The notes: generated by a model not told the origin, from the letters alone. Positions 44,448 through 53,333 are shown, counted from the stretch's first letter. The stretch: 64,000 nucleotides of DNA from Agromyces larvae (GCF_022811705.1 NZ_CP094528.1:3906001-3970000), one strand, 5' to 3'. Made by a program: numbers and translations.

Positions 44448-45788
44448 GTGAAGATCCTCCGTCGGGTGCTCGCCGTCGTCGCCGTCACCCTCCTCGTCGT
44501 CATCGCCGGAGCCGTCGGCGTCTACTGGTGGCAGCGCCCCATGCTCCTCACCGGCACCGGGTACGCGGCCCACAACGCCTGCGCGGTGAACGAGGTCGCG
44601 GGCCGTGACGACCCCGCCTCCGACTTGCCGCCGAACCCGCTCGTGCCCTACCTGCGGGTCGACGGCGCAGGCGACCCGACGAACGGCACGCTGCTCGGGG
44701 TGCTCGCCCGGCAGCAGGCGTGGTTCACCGAGGGCTTCGGCTGCACGCTCGCCGGCGACCGCCCCGACCTCGGCGAGGCGACCCCGATCGATGCGGACGG
44801 CAACCCGTTCGCCGAGGCATCCGCACCCGAGGCGAACCCCGACCTCGAAGCGGCCCTCGACGCCGCCTTCGGCGCCGGCCTGTCGGCGGCCGACGCGGCC
44901 GCGCTCGGCACCCGCGCGGTGGTCGTCGCGAAGGGCGGCGAACTCGTCGCCGAGCGCTACGCCGACGGATTCGACGCCGACACCCCGCAGCTCGGCTGGT
45001 CGATGTCCAAGAGCGTCACCGACCTCATGGTCGGCGTGCTCGCGAAGCAGGGCGACGTGTCGCTCGACGACGACCGCCTGCGTCCCGAGTGGACCGACGG
45101 CCGCGCCGACATCACCGTCGAGCAGCTGCTGCGCATGACCAGCGGCCTCGAATGGGACGAGACCTACGACGTCGGCACGCCCATCACGCGCATGCTCTAC
45201 CTCGAGCCCGACATGGGCGGGTTCGTCGCGAGCCTGCCGCTCGAGCACGAGCCCGGCACGGTGCAGGAGTACTCCAGCGGATCGACGACGCTGCTCTGCT
45301 CGGTGCTCGTCGAGCGCACCGGGCTCGGCGCGAACCTGCCGCGCGACACCCTGCTCGGCCCGCTCGGCCTCTCGTCGGCGGTGTTCGAGCCCGACGCGGC
45401 CGGCACGCCGGTCTGCTCGTCGTACCTCTGGATGACCCCGCGCGACTGGGCCGCGATCGGCCGATTCGCGCTGCAGAACGGCGAGTGGAACGGCGAGCAG
45501 CTGCTACCCGAGGACTGGATGGCGCGCTCGCTCGAGGTGCTGCCCGTCGACGCGACCGACGACCCCGGCTTCGGCATGTCGTGGCGCACCAACGTGCTGC
45601 CCGACGGCACGCTGCGCTGGCCCGAGCTGCCCGAGGACACCTACTACGCTGCCGGTCACGACGGCCAGAAGGTGCTCGTGGTGCCGTCGGAGGACCTCGT
45701 CGTCGTGCGCATGGGCTTCACCCCGGCGTACGACGAGGACCCGTCGGTCGTCGCCCTCGTCGAGGCCGCGATCGCTGCGCTCGGCTGA
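44448..45788 (+). CDS. Membrane-anchored serine hydrolase (class C beta-lactamase fold, NylB-like)
   Basis: A 446-residue protein with an N-terminal membrane anchor (residues 5-27). The active site reads GWSMSKSVTDLM (S-x2-K), YSSGSTTLL at the Tyr motif, and AAGHDGQKVLV in place of the KTG triad. This set is typical of 6-aminohexanoate-dimer-hydrolase-type enzymes with esterase or amidase activity rather than true beta-lactamases. GTG 44448 is 6 nt behind TAGCAT (leaderless). Transcribed alone; physiological substrate unknown. Confidence 0.85.
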   Translation: MKILRRVLAVVAVTLLVVIAGAVGVYWWQRPMLLTGTGYAAHNACAVNEVAGRDDPASDLPPNPLVPYLRVDGAGDPTNGTLLGVLARQQAWFTEGFGCTLAGDRPDLGEATPIDADGNPFAEASAPEANPDLEAALDAAFGAGLSAADAAALGTRAVVVAKGGELVAERYADGFDADTPQLGWSMSKSVTDLMVGVLAKQGDVSLDDDRLRPEWTDGRADITVEQLLRMTSGLEWDETYDVGTPITRMLYLEPDMGGFVASLPLEHEPGTVQEYSSGSTTLLCSVLVERTGLGANLPRDTLLGPLGLSSAVFEPDAAGTPVCSSYLWMTPRDWAAIGRFALQNGEWNGEQLLPEDWMARSLEVLPVDATDDPGFGMSWRTNVLPDGTLRWPELPEDTYYAAGHDGQKVLVVPSEDLVVVRMGFTPAYDEDPSVVALVEAAIAALG

Positions 45789-45802
45789 CGCGCGCTCGCG
45801 AC

Positions 45803-46510
45803 TCAGATGACGACGTCGATGTCGTCGGCCAGCGGCAGCCCGGCGTACTCGGCGTCGACGAGGATGGGCAGGTGATCGGATGACCCGCGCGGCAGCGTCT
45901 GCACCCGCCGGATCTCGAGCCCGGCGGACGTCGCGAAGTCGTAGTGCCCGCGGAAGAACTTGTACCGCGTGTAGGTGCGGCTGTCGCTGAGCGTCAGCTC
46001 GTAGCCGACCTGCTGCACCTTGTCGGCGAGGTTCTCCTTGAAGACCGGGTAGTTGTAGTCGCCGACCATGAGCGTCGGCAGGCCGGGCCCGAGGAACTGC
46101 AGTTCGCCGAGCGCCGAGCGGATCTGGTGGCGGCGCAGCGAGTTCAGCGCGGTCAGCGGCGCCGCATGGAACGACGCGACGATGACCTCGCGCCGGGCGT
46201 GCGCGAGGTCGACCAGGCGGGCGCCGAGCAACCGCTCGTGCGCGGGCCGCAGCACCCGGTCGTGCAGCGACTTCTTCAGCGCGAACGCGCGCAGCGCGCG
46301 GGGCTCGAGCCGCTCGGGGTCGTAGTACATCGCCAGCCCCAGCCGGTTGCCGCTCGTCGAGTGCGCGAGGCGCAGGCGCCCGACCTGCTCGGCCAGGGCG
46401 CTCGTGTCGCACTCCTGCAGGCAGATGACGTCGGGACGGTAGCGCTCATCGAGCGCCGCGAGCTCGGAGATCGCGCGGTGCTTGCGGAGGTTGTAGCTGA
46501 TCACCAGCAT
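45803..46510 (-). CDS. Endonuclease/exonuclease/phosphatase family protein
   Basis: A 235-residue EEP-fold hydrolase. Motifs in order: SYNLRKHRAI and VICLQECD (metal-binding Asn and Glu), FHAAPL (His), MVGDYNYP (Asp-x-Asn) and the catalytic SDHLPI near the C-terminus. Family members cleave DNA, RNA or phospholipids; specificity is not visible. ATG 46510 is 6 nt behind TAGGCT on the minus strand. It is divergent from a PPOX-type gene across a 48-bp region that carries both leaderless promoters. Confidence 0.85.
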   Translation of the reverse strand: MLVISYNLRKHRAISELAALDERYRPDVICLQECDTSALAEQVGRLRLAHSTSGNRLGLAMYYDPERLEPRALRAFALKKSLHDRVLRPAHERLLGARLVDLAHARREVIVASFHAAPLTALNSLRRHQIRSALGELQFLGPGLPTLMVGDYNYPVFKENLADKVQQVGYELTLSDSRTYTRYKFFRGHYDFATSAGLEIRRVQTLPRGSSDHLPILVDAEYAGLPLADDIDVVI

Positions 46511-46558
46511 CGCTTCAGCCTAGAACGCCGACCCGGACGTTTCCCCTACGCTGGCGCG

Positions 46559-46990
46559 ATGGACGTGCAGCAGCTCATCGATCTGGTGCGCCTCGAGCGC
46601 GCCGGCGTCGTGGCCACGCTCGCCGCCGACGGCGCGCCCCAAGCGGCGTACCTCTCGATCGCGGCCACCGATCGCGGCGAGCTGGTGTTCGACGCCAAGC
46701 CCGATTCGCGCAAGGTCGCGAACCTGCGGCGCGACCCGCGGATCGCGGTCGTGGTGGGCGGCGACCGCGGCGTGACCCTCCAGTGCGAAGGCGTCGCCGA
46801 TCTGCCGACCGGGGCCGAGCTCGAGCGGTGCACCGCGGCCTACCTCGCCGCGTTCCCCGAGTTCGCGTCGTCGTTCGACGCGGGTGCGGTCGTGGTCCTG
46901 CGGGTGCTGCTCGACTGGGCGCGCTCCGGCGACTTCCGCGGCGAGCATCCGCTGATCGAGGACGTCGAGCTGGGCGCGCCGCCGGCCTGA
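46559..46990 (+). CDS. PPOX-class (split-barrel) flavin/F420-type oxidoreductase
   Basis: A 143-residue split beta-barrel protein: RLERAGVVATLAADGAPQAAY, then FDAKPDSRKVANLRRDPRIAVVV. This matches F420H2- or FMN-dependent pyridoxamine-oxidase-like proteins, with the Arg/Lys-rich cofactor-phosphate site in SRKVANLRRD. ATG 46559 lies 6 nt behind TACGCT. Single gene, converging on the TetR gene. The cofactor (F420 or FMN) is not decided by sequence alone. Confidence 0.8.
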   Translation: MDVQQLIDLVRLERAGVVATLAADGAPQAAYLSIAATDRGELVFDAKPDSRKVANLRRDPRIAVVVGGDRGVTLQCEGVADLPTGAELERCTAAYLAAFPEFASSFDAGAVVVLRVLLDWARSGDFRGEHPLIEDVELGAPPA

Positions 46991-47012
46991 CCGGCGAACC
47001 CTCGAACCGGGC

Positions 47013-47615
47013 TCATCCCGATCGGTCGGCGGCGTCGCCGACCGCCGCCAGCAGCGCCGGCACGGCGATCTCGAGGATGTCGTCGCGCCCGATCGTGCCG
47101 CGCTGCAGCCACTCGCGGCAGAGCGCCTTGATGAGCGGTGCGAGCGCGCGCACCCGTGCCCGGGTGGGGGGCGTGTCGTCGGCGCCGACCGCGTCGATGA
47201 CGAGCTGGGCGGCGCGGTCGTCGGCGGCGTCGACGATGGCCTGCACGTCGGAGCCGTCGTGCAGGCCCTCGGCGCCCGAGGTCGTCACCCACTCCTGCCC
47301 GTAGGCGATGGCGCCGTCGAGGATCCAGCCGATGACTCGGGCCGCGCGCTCGCGCCGCGGCCGGCCGTCGAGGTCGGGCAGGCCGCCGACCGGCAGGCGC
47401 ACCGTGATCGCGAGCACGGCGAGGAACAGGTCGCGCTTCGAGCCGAAGTAGTGGTTCAGCAGGCCGCGGGTCACGCCGGCGGCCTGGGCGAGCTCCTCCA
47501 TCGAGACCGACGCGTAGTCGCGCTCGCGGTAGAGGTCGCGGGCGGCCGCGATGATGCGCTCGCGACGCTCAGCGGGCGGCAGTCGCACCCGGCGCGTGCT
47601 GACGGCTTCGGACAC
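47013..47615 (-). CDS. TetR/AcrR-family transcriptional regulator
   Basis: A 200-residue TetR-type repressor. The HTH lies in residues ~13-60: RRERIIAAARDLYRERDYAS, then MEELAQAAGVTRGLLNHYFGSKRDLF. The GTG start at 47615 is 6 nt behind CAGACT, which has a consensus -35 TTGACA 18 bp upstream, making it one of the best promoters of the window. It is divergent from an acyl-CoA dehydrogenase/CoA-transferase operon, so it probably responds to an acyl-CoA. Confidence 0.88.
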   Translation of the reverse strand: MSEAVSTRRVRLPPAERRERIIAAARDLYRERDYASVSMEELAQAAGVTRGLLNHYFGSKRDLFLAVLAITVRLPVGGLPDLDGRPRRERAARVIGWILDGAIAYGQEWVTTSGAEGLHDGSDVQAIVDAADDRAAQLVIDAVGADDTPPTRARVRALAPLIKALCREWLQRGTIGRDDILEIAVPALLAAVGDAADRSG

Positions 47616-47623
47616 GCGGTCAG

Positions 47624-47653
47624 TCTGTTCCGGCTATTGGCAGGCTGTCAACA
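47624..47653 (-). promoter_or_regulatory. Consensus promoter of the TetR gene
   Basis: On the minus strand, TTGACA and CAGACT are separated by 18 nt and lie directly before GTG 47615. The divergent leaderless -10 box TAGGCT for the acyl-CoA dehydrogenase operon starts only ~10 bp away, so one bound repressor could cover both. Confidence 0.75.
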
Positions 47654-47672
47654 CGAGACTAGGCTCAGCGCC

Positions 47673-47873
47673 ATGCGCAGCGACTCCGATGTCGTGGTGA
47701 TCCGATCCGGTTTCGACGGAAGCGTCACCGTGCTGCGCCGCGCGGCCTCCCGCTGCTCCCGATCCCGGCGGCGCCACCGCGCCGCCGCCACCCGGTGCCG
47801 GCCCGACCGGCCGCGCACCTGCCGAGTGCATCCCGAACCGGGACGCGCCCCACAGGAAGGACGAACACCATGA
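47673..47873 (+). CDS. Candidate 66-residue leaderless upstream ORF coupled to acyl-CoA dehydrogenase
   Basis: ATG 47673 sits 7 nt behind TAGGCT. The frame encodes a 66-residue peptide with an ordinary first 25 residues (RSDSDVVVIRSGFDGSVTVL) and an Arg/Pro/His/Cys-rich rest (CSRSRRRHRAAATRC). Its TGA overlaps the acyl-CoA dehydrogenase ATG by 4 bp (ATGA). This repeats the layout seen before the CPBP gene. Promoter and overlap are observed; a leader-peptide or coupling role is inference. It may not make a functional protein. Confidence 0.5.
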   Translation: MRSDSDVVVIRSGFDGSVTVLRRAASRCSRSRRRHRAAATRCRPDRPRTCRVHPEPGRAPQEGRTP

Positions 47874-49075
47874 CCCTCGCCGACTCACGCACCGAGGCAT
47901 CCGCCCGGCCCGCGCCGCCTGCGCCGTTCTACGGCGAAGACCACGAGGCGTACCGCGAGACCGTTCGCGAGTTCCTCCGTCGCGAAGTGGTGCCGAACTT
48001 CGACCGCTGGGAGGAGGAACGACTCATCCCGCGCTCGGTGTGGAAGGCCGCCGCCGAGGCCGGGCTCTACTCGCTCGCCATCCCCGAGGAGTACGGCGGG
48101 CCCGGCGAGCCCGACTACCGGTTCCGCATGGTCGTCTGCGAAGAGGTCGCGCGCACGAACACGACGTCCTTCGGCGTCGGCATCGGCCTGCAGGACGACA
48201 TCATCACCCCCTACTTCCTGCACGTCGGCAACGACGAGCAGCGGCAGCGGTTCCTGCCCGGGCTCGCGTCGGGCGAGCTGATCGGCGCGATCGGCATGAC
48301 CGAGCCCGGCACCGGCAGCGACCTGCAGGGCATCCGCACCACCGCGGTGCGCGATGGCGACGACTGGATCCTGAACGGGCAGAAGACGTTCATCTCCAGC
48401 GGCATCCAGGCCGACTTCGTGATCGCGGTGGCCCGCACCGATCCCGACGCCGGGTCGAAGGGCTTCAGCCTGTTCATCGTCGAGACCGGCATGCCCGGGT
48501 TCGAGCGCGGACGCAAGCTCGACAAGGTCGGCATCGTCGGGCAGGACACCGCCGAACTGTTCTTCCGCGACGTGCGCGTGCCCGCCGCGAACCTCGTCGG
48601 CGAGGTCGGCGGCGGCATGGCCTACCTGATGCAGAACCTGCCGCTCGAGCGGCTCGGCATCGCGATCGCCTCGCAGGCCGGCGCCGAGGCCGCGCTCGCG
48701 TGGACGCTCGACTACGTGTACGAACGGCGCGCGTTCGGGCAGCGGATCGGCGACTTCCAGAACACCCGGTTCGAGCTCGCCGAGATCGAGACCGAGGTGG
48801 AGGTCGCGCGTGCGTTCGTCGAGCAGGCGGTGCTGAAGTACAACGCCGGCGTGCTGTCGACGGTCGAGGCGTCGAAGGCCAAGTGGTACGTCTCGGAGCT
48901 GCAGCAGCGGGTCGTCTACCGCTGCCAGCAGCTCTTCGGCGGGTACGGATTCATGCTCGAGTACCCGATCGGCAAGGCGTACCGCGACGCCCGCATCCAG
49001 ACCATCTACGGCGGCACCACCGAGATCATGAAGGAGATCATCGGCCGCGCCCAGGCCGCCAGGTACCGCGGGTGA
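47870..49075 (+). CDS. Acyl-CoA dehydrogenase (long-chain/LCAD-like active-site arrangement)
   Basis: A 401-residue flavin acyl-CoA dehydrogenase of normal length. The FAD/substrate signature [13 protein letters not shown] (143-155) is present. The usual C-terminal catalytic Glu position is Gly ([14 protein letters not shown]), but a Glu on helix G (E260 in [10 protein letters not shown]) fits the LCAD/isovaleryl-type active site. It oxidises acyl-CoA to 2-enoyl-CoA, passing electrons to ETF. AGGAAGG precedes ATG 47870. It is followed 34 bp later by a CoA-transferase gene and is divergent from a TetR regulator. Confidence 0.9.
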   Translation: MTLADSRTEASARPAPPAPFYGEDHEAYRETVREFLRREVVPNFDRWEEERLIPRSVWKAAAEAGLYSLAIPEEYGGPGEPDYRFRMVVCEEVARTNTTSFGVGIGLQDDIITPYFLHVGNDEQRQRFLPGLASGELIGAIGMTEPGTGSDLQGIRTTAVRDGDDWILNGQKTFISSGIQADFVIAVARTDPDAGSKGFSLFIVETGMPGFERGRKLDKVGIVGQDTAELFFRDVRVPAANLVGEVGGGMAYLMQNLPLERLGIAIASQAGAEAALAWTLDYVYERRAFGQRIGDFQNTRFELAEIETEVEVARAFVEQAVLKYNAGVLSTVEASKAKWYVSELQQRVVYRCQQLFGGYGFMLEYPIGKAYRDARIQTIYGGTTEIMKEIIGRAQAARYRG

Positions 49076-49109
49076 GCGAACGGTTGCCCCGCGGGCGGAC
49101 GTGCGCCGC

Positions 49110-50252
49110 GTGACCGGTCCGCTCGCGGGCATCCGCGTGGTCGAGCTCGGCGGCATCGGCCCGGCGCCGCACGCGGCGATGGTGCTCGCCGATCTCGGCG
49201 CCGACGTGGTGCGCATCGAACGCGACGGCGCCCTCGGCGTGGGCGACGACGAACGACCCGACCTCACCCTGCGCGGCCGGCGGCGGATCGCACTCGACCT
49301 CGGCACCGCCGACGGGGCGGCCGCCGCGCTCGAGCTCGTCGACCGCGCCGACGTCGTGATCGAGGGGTACCGGCCGGGAGTGGCCGAGCGGCTCGGCCTC
49401 GGCCCCGACACGTGTCTGGGCCGCAACCCGCGCCTCGTCTACGGGCGGGTCACCGGGTGGGGGCAGGACGGCCCGCGCGCGACCCACGCGGGGCACGACC
49501 TGAACTATCTCGCGCTCACCGGCGCCCTGCATGCGATCGGGCGTCGCGGGGAGCGACCCGTGCCGCCGCTCAACCTGGTGGCCGATTTCGGCGGCGGGTC
49601 GATGCTCGTCGTCACGGGGGTGCTGGCCGCCCTCGTCGAACGGTCGGTATCGGGCCGCGGGCAGGTCGTCGACGCGGCGATGGTCGACGGCGTGTCGCTG
49701 CTCATGCAGCTCACCTGGTCGATGCGGTCGGTCGGGCAGTGGTCGGATGCCCGTGAGGCGAACCTGCTCGACGGCGCCGCGCCGTTCTACGACACGTACG
49801 CCTGCGCCGACGGCCGATTCGTCGCGGTCGGCGCGATCGAGGAGCGGTTCTGGGCGCAGGTCGTCGCGGGGCTCGCGGAGACGGGGGCGCTCGCGGCCGC
49901 GGGCGTCGCCGACCTCGCCGACCTGCCCGACCGGAACGACCCGCACGACTGGCCGGCGCTGCGCGACGTGCTCACCCGGGCGTTCGCCACCCGGCCACGC
50001 GACGCATGGGCCGAGGTGTTCGGCGGCACCGACGCGTGCGTCACACCCGTGCTCACGCTGGCCGAGGCCGCCGCCGACCCGCACCTCGCCGCACGCGGCA
50101 CGCTCGCCCCCGTCGGCGGCGTCGTGCAGGCCGCGCCCGCGCCGCGGTTCTCGCGCACCGCGGCGGACGCGCCGCACCCGCCCGCACCGGTCGGGCGCGA
50201 TGCCGACGCGGTGGGGCGGGTACTGGAGGAGTGGCGCGACGCGGCCGGCTAG
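49110..50252 (+). CDS. CaiB/BaiF-type (class III) CoA-transferase or alpha-methylacyl-CoA racemase
   Basis: A 380-residue family III CoA-transferase. The N-terminal [20 protein letters not shown] and [12 protein letters not shown], and the active-site region [28 protein letters not shown], resemble AMACR-type racemases (His and Asp in the AGHDLNY segment). A gap of a few residues around GVGDDERPD is normal. I use GTG 49110, which gives the canonical N-terminus; GTG 49101 is possible. With the acyl-CoA dehydrogenase it suggests branched-chain acyl-CoA breakdown. Confidence 0.85.
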   Translation: MTGPLAGIRVVELGGIGPAPHAAMVLADLGADVVRIERDGALGVGDDERPDLTLRGRRRIALDLGTADGAAAALELVDRADVVIEGYRPGVAERLGLGPDTCLGRNPRLVYGRVTGWGQDGPRATHAGHDLNYLALTGALHAIGRRGERPVPPLNLVADFGGGSMLVVTGVLAALVERSVSGRGQVVDAAMVDGVSLLMQLTWSMRSVGQWSDAREANLLDGAAPFYDTYACADGRFVAVGAIEERFWAQVVAGLAETGALAAAGVADLADLPDRNDPHDWPALRDVLTRAFATRPRDAWAEVFGGTDACVTPVLTLAEAAADPHLAARGTLAPVGGVVQAAPAPRFSRTAADAPHPPAPVGRDADAVGRVLEEWRDAAG

Positions 50253-50290
50253 GCCGAGCGCAGCCCGGTCAGGCCGAGCGCAGCCCGGCG
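50251..50290. repeat. 20-bp tandem repeat at a convergent gene junction
   Basis: AGGCCGAGCGCAGCCCGGTC (50251-50270) is repeated with two changes at 50271-50290. The second copy is the C-terminal coding end of the epoxide hydrolase; the first overlaps the CoA-transferase stop codon. The layout is the same as at 2511-2560 with a different sequence. Confidence 0.8.
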
Positions 50291-51402
50291 AAGAAGGCGC
50301 GAAGGTCAGATGCCACGGCCTCGGGCGCCTCGAGGGCGGCGAAGTGCCCGCCGCCGTCGAACCGGCTCCAGTGCACGATGCGGTCGTTGTCGCGCTCGGC
50401 GAACACCCGGATCGTCTGGAAGTCGTCGGCGAACACCGCGACCCCCGTAGGCGAGTGGTTCACGGCGGGCTCCGGAGCATCCTGCGCGTTCTCGTAGTAG
50501 GCGCGCGCCATGCCGGCCGCGGAGTTCGTGAACCAGGCGACGCTCACCGCGGCGAGGATCGCGTCGAGCGGCACCTTCGAGGTGCCGTTGCCGAACGACT
50601 CGAACAGCTCGCTGTAGGCGAGCAGCCCGACGGGGGAGTCGCTGAGCGCGGCCGCGATCGTCTGCGGGCGGGACGCGTTCATCGTGTTGTACCCGCCGAC
50701 GCGCTGGAACCACTGCATGTGCTCGAGGCCGGCGTAGTCGGCGGGCGTCAGATGCTCGAACTCGCTCGGGTCGCCCGACGGGAACGAGAAGAGCTGCAGC
50801 ACGTGCAGGCCGAGGAATCCCTCGGGTTCGGCCAGGCCCAGCTCGCGCGCGACCATCGCGCCGTTGTCGGAGCCGTGCACGCCGTAGCTCTCGTAGCCGA
50901 GGGCGCGCATGAGCGCGTCGTAGGCGCGGGCGACGCGGGCGGTCGTCCACCCCGGCTCGCGCACCGGGTTCGAGAAGCCGAAGCCCGGGGCATCCGGGAT
51001 GACGACGTGGAAGGCGTCCTCGGCCCGCCCGCCGTGGGCGACCGGGTCGACGAGCGCGTCGATGACGTCGAGGTAGTCGATCGCCGAGCCCGGGTAGGTG
51101 TGCGCGAGCAGCAGGGGCGTCGCCTGCTCGTGCTTCGAGCGCACGTGCAGGAAGTGGATCGGCTGCCCGTCGACCTCGGCGATGAAGTTCGGCACCGCGT
51201 TGATGCGGGCCTCGACCGCGCGCCAGTCGAACTCGCGCCAGCGGGCGACGGCGTCGGCGAGGTAGTGGTTCGGGGTGCCGGTCTCCCAGGTGTCGCCGGG
51301 CGCCGGCTGGGGGAGCCGGGTGCGGGCGAGGCGGTCGGCGAGGTCGTCGAGGTCGGCCTGCGGGACGGCGACGGTGAAGGGGCGGATGGCTGCGATGTTC
51401 AT
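50269..51402 (-). CDS. Epoxide hydrolase (EHN-domain alpha/beta hydrolase)
   Basis: A 377-residue microsomal-type epoxide hydrolase. An N-terminal EHN region (PFTVAVPQADLDDLADRLARTR) is followed by the alpha/beta core: HTYPGSAIDYLDVIDALV, the nucleophile Asp in VHGSDNGAMVA and the catalytic His in DGGGHFAALEAP. It converts epoxides to diols via an ester intermediate. The ATG at 51402 lies 7 nt behind TACCTT. It is divergent from a WYL regulator across an 82-bp region with a perfect inverted repeat. The C-terminal tail end is tandemly repeated downstream. Confidence 0.88.
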   Translation of the reverse strand: MNIAAIRPFTVAVPQADLDDLADRLARTRLPQPAPGDTWETGTPNHYLADAVARWREFDWRAVEARINAVPNFIAEVDGQPIHFLHVRSKHEQATPLLLAHTYPGSAIDYLDVIDALVDPVAHGGRAEDAFHVVIPDAPGFGFSNPVREPGWTTARVARAYDALMRALGYESYGVHGSDNGAMVARELGLAEPEGFLGLHVLQLFSFPSGDPSEFEHLTPADYAGLEHMQWFQRVGGYNTMNASRPQTIAAALSDSPVGLLAYSELFESFGNGTSKVPLDAILAAVSVAWFTNSAAGMARAYYENAQDAPEPAVNHSPTGVAVFADDFQTIRVFAERDNDRIVHWSRFDGGGHFAALEAPEAVASDLRAFFAGLRSA

Positions 51403-51424
51403 GTCTCCGAAGGTACGATCCAAA

Positions 51425-51443
51425 CAGGAACGGATGATTCCTG
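51425..51443. promoter_or_regulatory. Inverted-repeat operator between epoxide hydrolase and WYL regulator
   Basis: CAGGAA-CGGATGA-TTCCTG is a perfect 6-bp inverted repeat with a 7-nt spacer. It lies mid-way in the divergent region and is the natural binding site of the WYL/HTH_11 protein encoded to the right. Confidence 0.7.
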
Positions 51444-51484
51444 ATTCGCGAGATCCGTTCCGCCGGACTCGGAAGGAGCCGCCC

Positions 51485-52441
51485 ATGGCCGAAGCCGCCA
51501 CCCGCCTGCTCGCACTGCTCGCGCTGCTGCAATCGCGGCCGTCGTGGACCGGGCCCGAACTCGCGGGGCGCCTCGACGTGTCGACCCGCACCGTCCGCAA
51601 CGACGTCGAGCGGCTGCGCGGGCTCGGGTACCCGGTCGATGCGGTGCGCGGCGCCGCCGGCGGCTACCGGCTCGGGGCGGGCGGCCGCATGCCGCCCCTG
51701 CTCCTCGACGACGAGGAGGCGGTCGCGGTCGCGATCGGGTTGCGCGCGGTGAAGGGCGTCGCGGGCGTCGCCGAATCGGGCGCGCGGGCGCTCGCCAAAC
51801 TCGAGCAGGTGCTGCCCGCGCGCCTTCGCCCGCTCGTCGAGGCGGTCACCCAGGTCGTCGACCATGCGCCCGAGAACACCGGCACGGATGCCCCCGACCC
51901 CGAGGTCGACCCCGCGGTGCTGCAGGCGATCGCGACCGCCATCCGCGCCGCCGAGTGGTTCCGCTTCGACTACCGCGGCGACCCCGCCCTGGTCGAGCCG
52001 TACCGCCTCCTCGCGTGGCAGCGCCGCTGGTACCTGGTCGGGCGCGTGCCCGAGTCGGGGGAGTGGCACGTCTACCGCGCCGACTGGATCGCCCCCCGCA
52101 TGCCGACCCGCCGGCGGTTCACCCCGCGGCTCGTGCCCGGCGGCGACTACACGGCGTTCACGATGCGGGAGGTCGCGGCGAGCGGCTGGAACGTGCACGC
52201 GAGGCTGCGGGTGGATGCCCCGGCCGAGGCCGTGCTCGCGCGCATCCACCCCGCGGTCGGCGTGGTCGAAGCGGTGTCCGACGAGGCATCCGTGCTGGTG
52301 ACCGGCGCCGACACGCTCGAGACGGTCGCGGCGTACATCGGCATGCTGGGCATGCCGTTCACGGTCGAGTCGCCCGTCGAACTGCGCGCGCATCTCGGGC
52401 GACTGGCGGGGGTCTACGCACGGGCGGCGTCGACCGGGTAA
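51485..52441 (+). CDS. YafY-like transcriptional regulator (HTH_11 + WYL domain)
   Basis: A 318-residue regulator. The N-terminal HTH_11 domain (TRLLALLALLQSRPSWTGPE; LDVSTRTVRNDVERLRGLGY) is followed by a WYL domain whose signature is EPYRLLAWQRRWYLVGR, and a C-terminal WCX extension. WYL domains bind small ligands or nucleic acid. GGAAGGAG precedes ATG 51485. It probably represses the divergent epoxide hydrolase through the CAGGAA-N7-TTCCTG site. Its stop codon lies within the iron box of the next gene. Confidence 0.88.
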   Translation: MAEAATRLLALLALLQSRPSWTGPELAGRLDVSTRTVRNDVERLRGLGYPVDAVRGAAGGYRLGAGGRMPPLLLDDEEAVAVAIGLRAVKGVAGVAESGARALAKLEQVLPARLRPLVEAVTQVVDHAPENTGTDAPDPEVDPAVLQAIATAIRAAEWFRFDYRGDPALVEPYRLLAWQRRWYLVGRVPESGEWHVYRADWIAPRMPTRRRFTPRLVPGGDYTAFTMREVAASGWNVHARLRVDAPAEAVLARIHPAVGVVEAVSDEASVLVTGADTLETVAAYIGMLGMPFTVESPVELRAHLGRLAGVYARAASTG

Positions 52442-52455
52442 GGTAAGCCTCACCT
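52439..52455 (+). promoter_or_regulatory. DtxR/IdeR-type iron box
   Basis: TAAGGTAAGCCTCACCT closely matches the iron-box consensus TTAGGTTAGCCTAACCTAA. It lies 22 bp before the siderophore-interacting protein gene and overlaps the TAA stop of the WYL gene, implying iron-dependent repression of the next gene. Confidence 0.85.
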
Positions 52456-52477
52456 GCCCTGTCACCCGGAGGAACCC

Positions 52478-53266
52478 GTGGCCTCGAGCAACATCGCCAT
52501 CACGCACGCCGAGACCGGCCTCGTCACCGCCGACGTCGTGCGCGCCGAGCGCATCTCACCCCACTTCGTGCGGCTCACCATCGGCGGCGACGCGCTCGCC
52601 GACTGGCGCCACGTCGGATTCGACCAGTGGTTCCGGCTCGCGGTGCCGACGAGCGACCACACCCGGTTCGACAACCTCTCCGAGACGTACACCACCGCGG
52701 CGTACCTCAAGTACCTGATGCTGCCGAAGGCGACCCGGCCGGTCATCCGCAACTACACGGTGCGCGAGTTCCGCCGCGAGACGCGCGAGCTCGACATCGA
52801 CTTCGTCGTGCACGGCGACACCGGCGTGGCCGGGCCGTGGGCCGAGACCCTGCCGATCGGCGCGACCGTCGCCCTCATCGACCAGGGCTGCGGCTACCGC
52901 CCGGTCGCCGACGCCGATCGCGTGCTGCTCGTCGGCGACGAGAGCGCGCTGCCCGCGATCGCCGGCATCCTGCGCGATCTGCCCCGCGATGCTCGCGGGC
53001 ACGCGGTGATCGAGGTGCCCGACCTCGACGACCGTCGGCCGGTCGATGCGCCCGACGGCGTCGAGGTGCACTGGGTCGACCGCGGCGACGCCGCGCACGC
53101 GGGGGCCGCGGCGCTCGCACGGGTGCACGAGCTCGAACTGGATGCCTCGCTCGACGCGTTCGCCGCGGGCGAGTCGAAGCTCGCGACGGGCGTGCGCCGC
53201 CACCTCGTCAACACCGTCGGCGTCGCCAAGCCGAACATCGACTTCTGCGGGTATTGGCGGCTCTGA
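52478..53266 (+). CDS. Siderophore-interacting protein (FAD-binding ferric reductase)
   Basis: A 262-residue SIP-family flavoprotein: the FAD-binding RPVIRNYTVREFRRE (R-x-Y-T-x-R), the NAD(P)-binding strand DRVLLVGDESALPAIAGIL and the C-terminal GYWRL end are all typical. It reduces Fe(III) in siderophores in the cytoplasm, releasing iron. GTG 52478 has CGGAGGA upstream. The iron box directly before it supports this role. No siderophore transporter or synthesis gene is adjacent. Confidence 0.9.
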   Translation: MASSNIAITHAETGLVTADVVRAERISPHFVRLTIGGDALADWRHVGFDQWFRLAVPTSDHTRFDNLSETYTTAAYLKYLMLPKATRPVIRNYTVREFRRETRELDIDFVVHGDTGVAGPWAETLPIGATVALIDQGCGYRPVADADRVLLVGDESALPAIAGILRDLPRDARGHAVIEVPDLDDRRPVDAPDGVEVHWVDRGDAAHAGAAALARVHELELDASLDAFAAGESKLATGVRRHLVNTVGVAKPNIDFCGYWRL

Positions 53267-53273
53267 GGATCCG

Positions 53274-53300
53274 TGTCACAGCCGGGCGTGGCATCCGGTC
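53274..53300 (+). promoter_or_regulatory. ECF41-type promoter of the second NmrA-like SDR
   Basis: TGTCACA (53274-53280), a 16-nt spacer, then GGTC (53297-53300). The downstream word GGTCGAAGCTG is identical to that of the promoter at 6396. The site is 34 bp before the SDR start. Confidence 0.75.
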
Positions 53301-53333
53301 GAAGCTGGTGACCGTCGAATGGAAGGACCAGCC

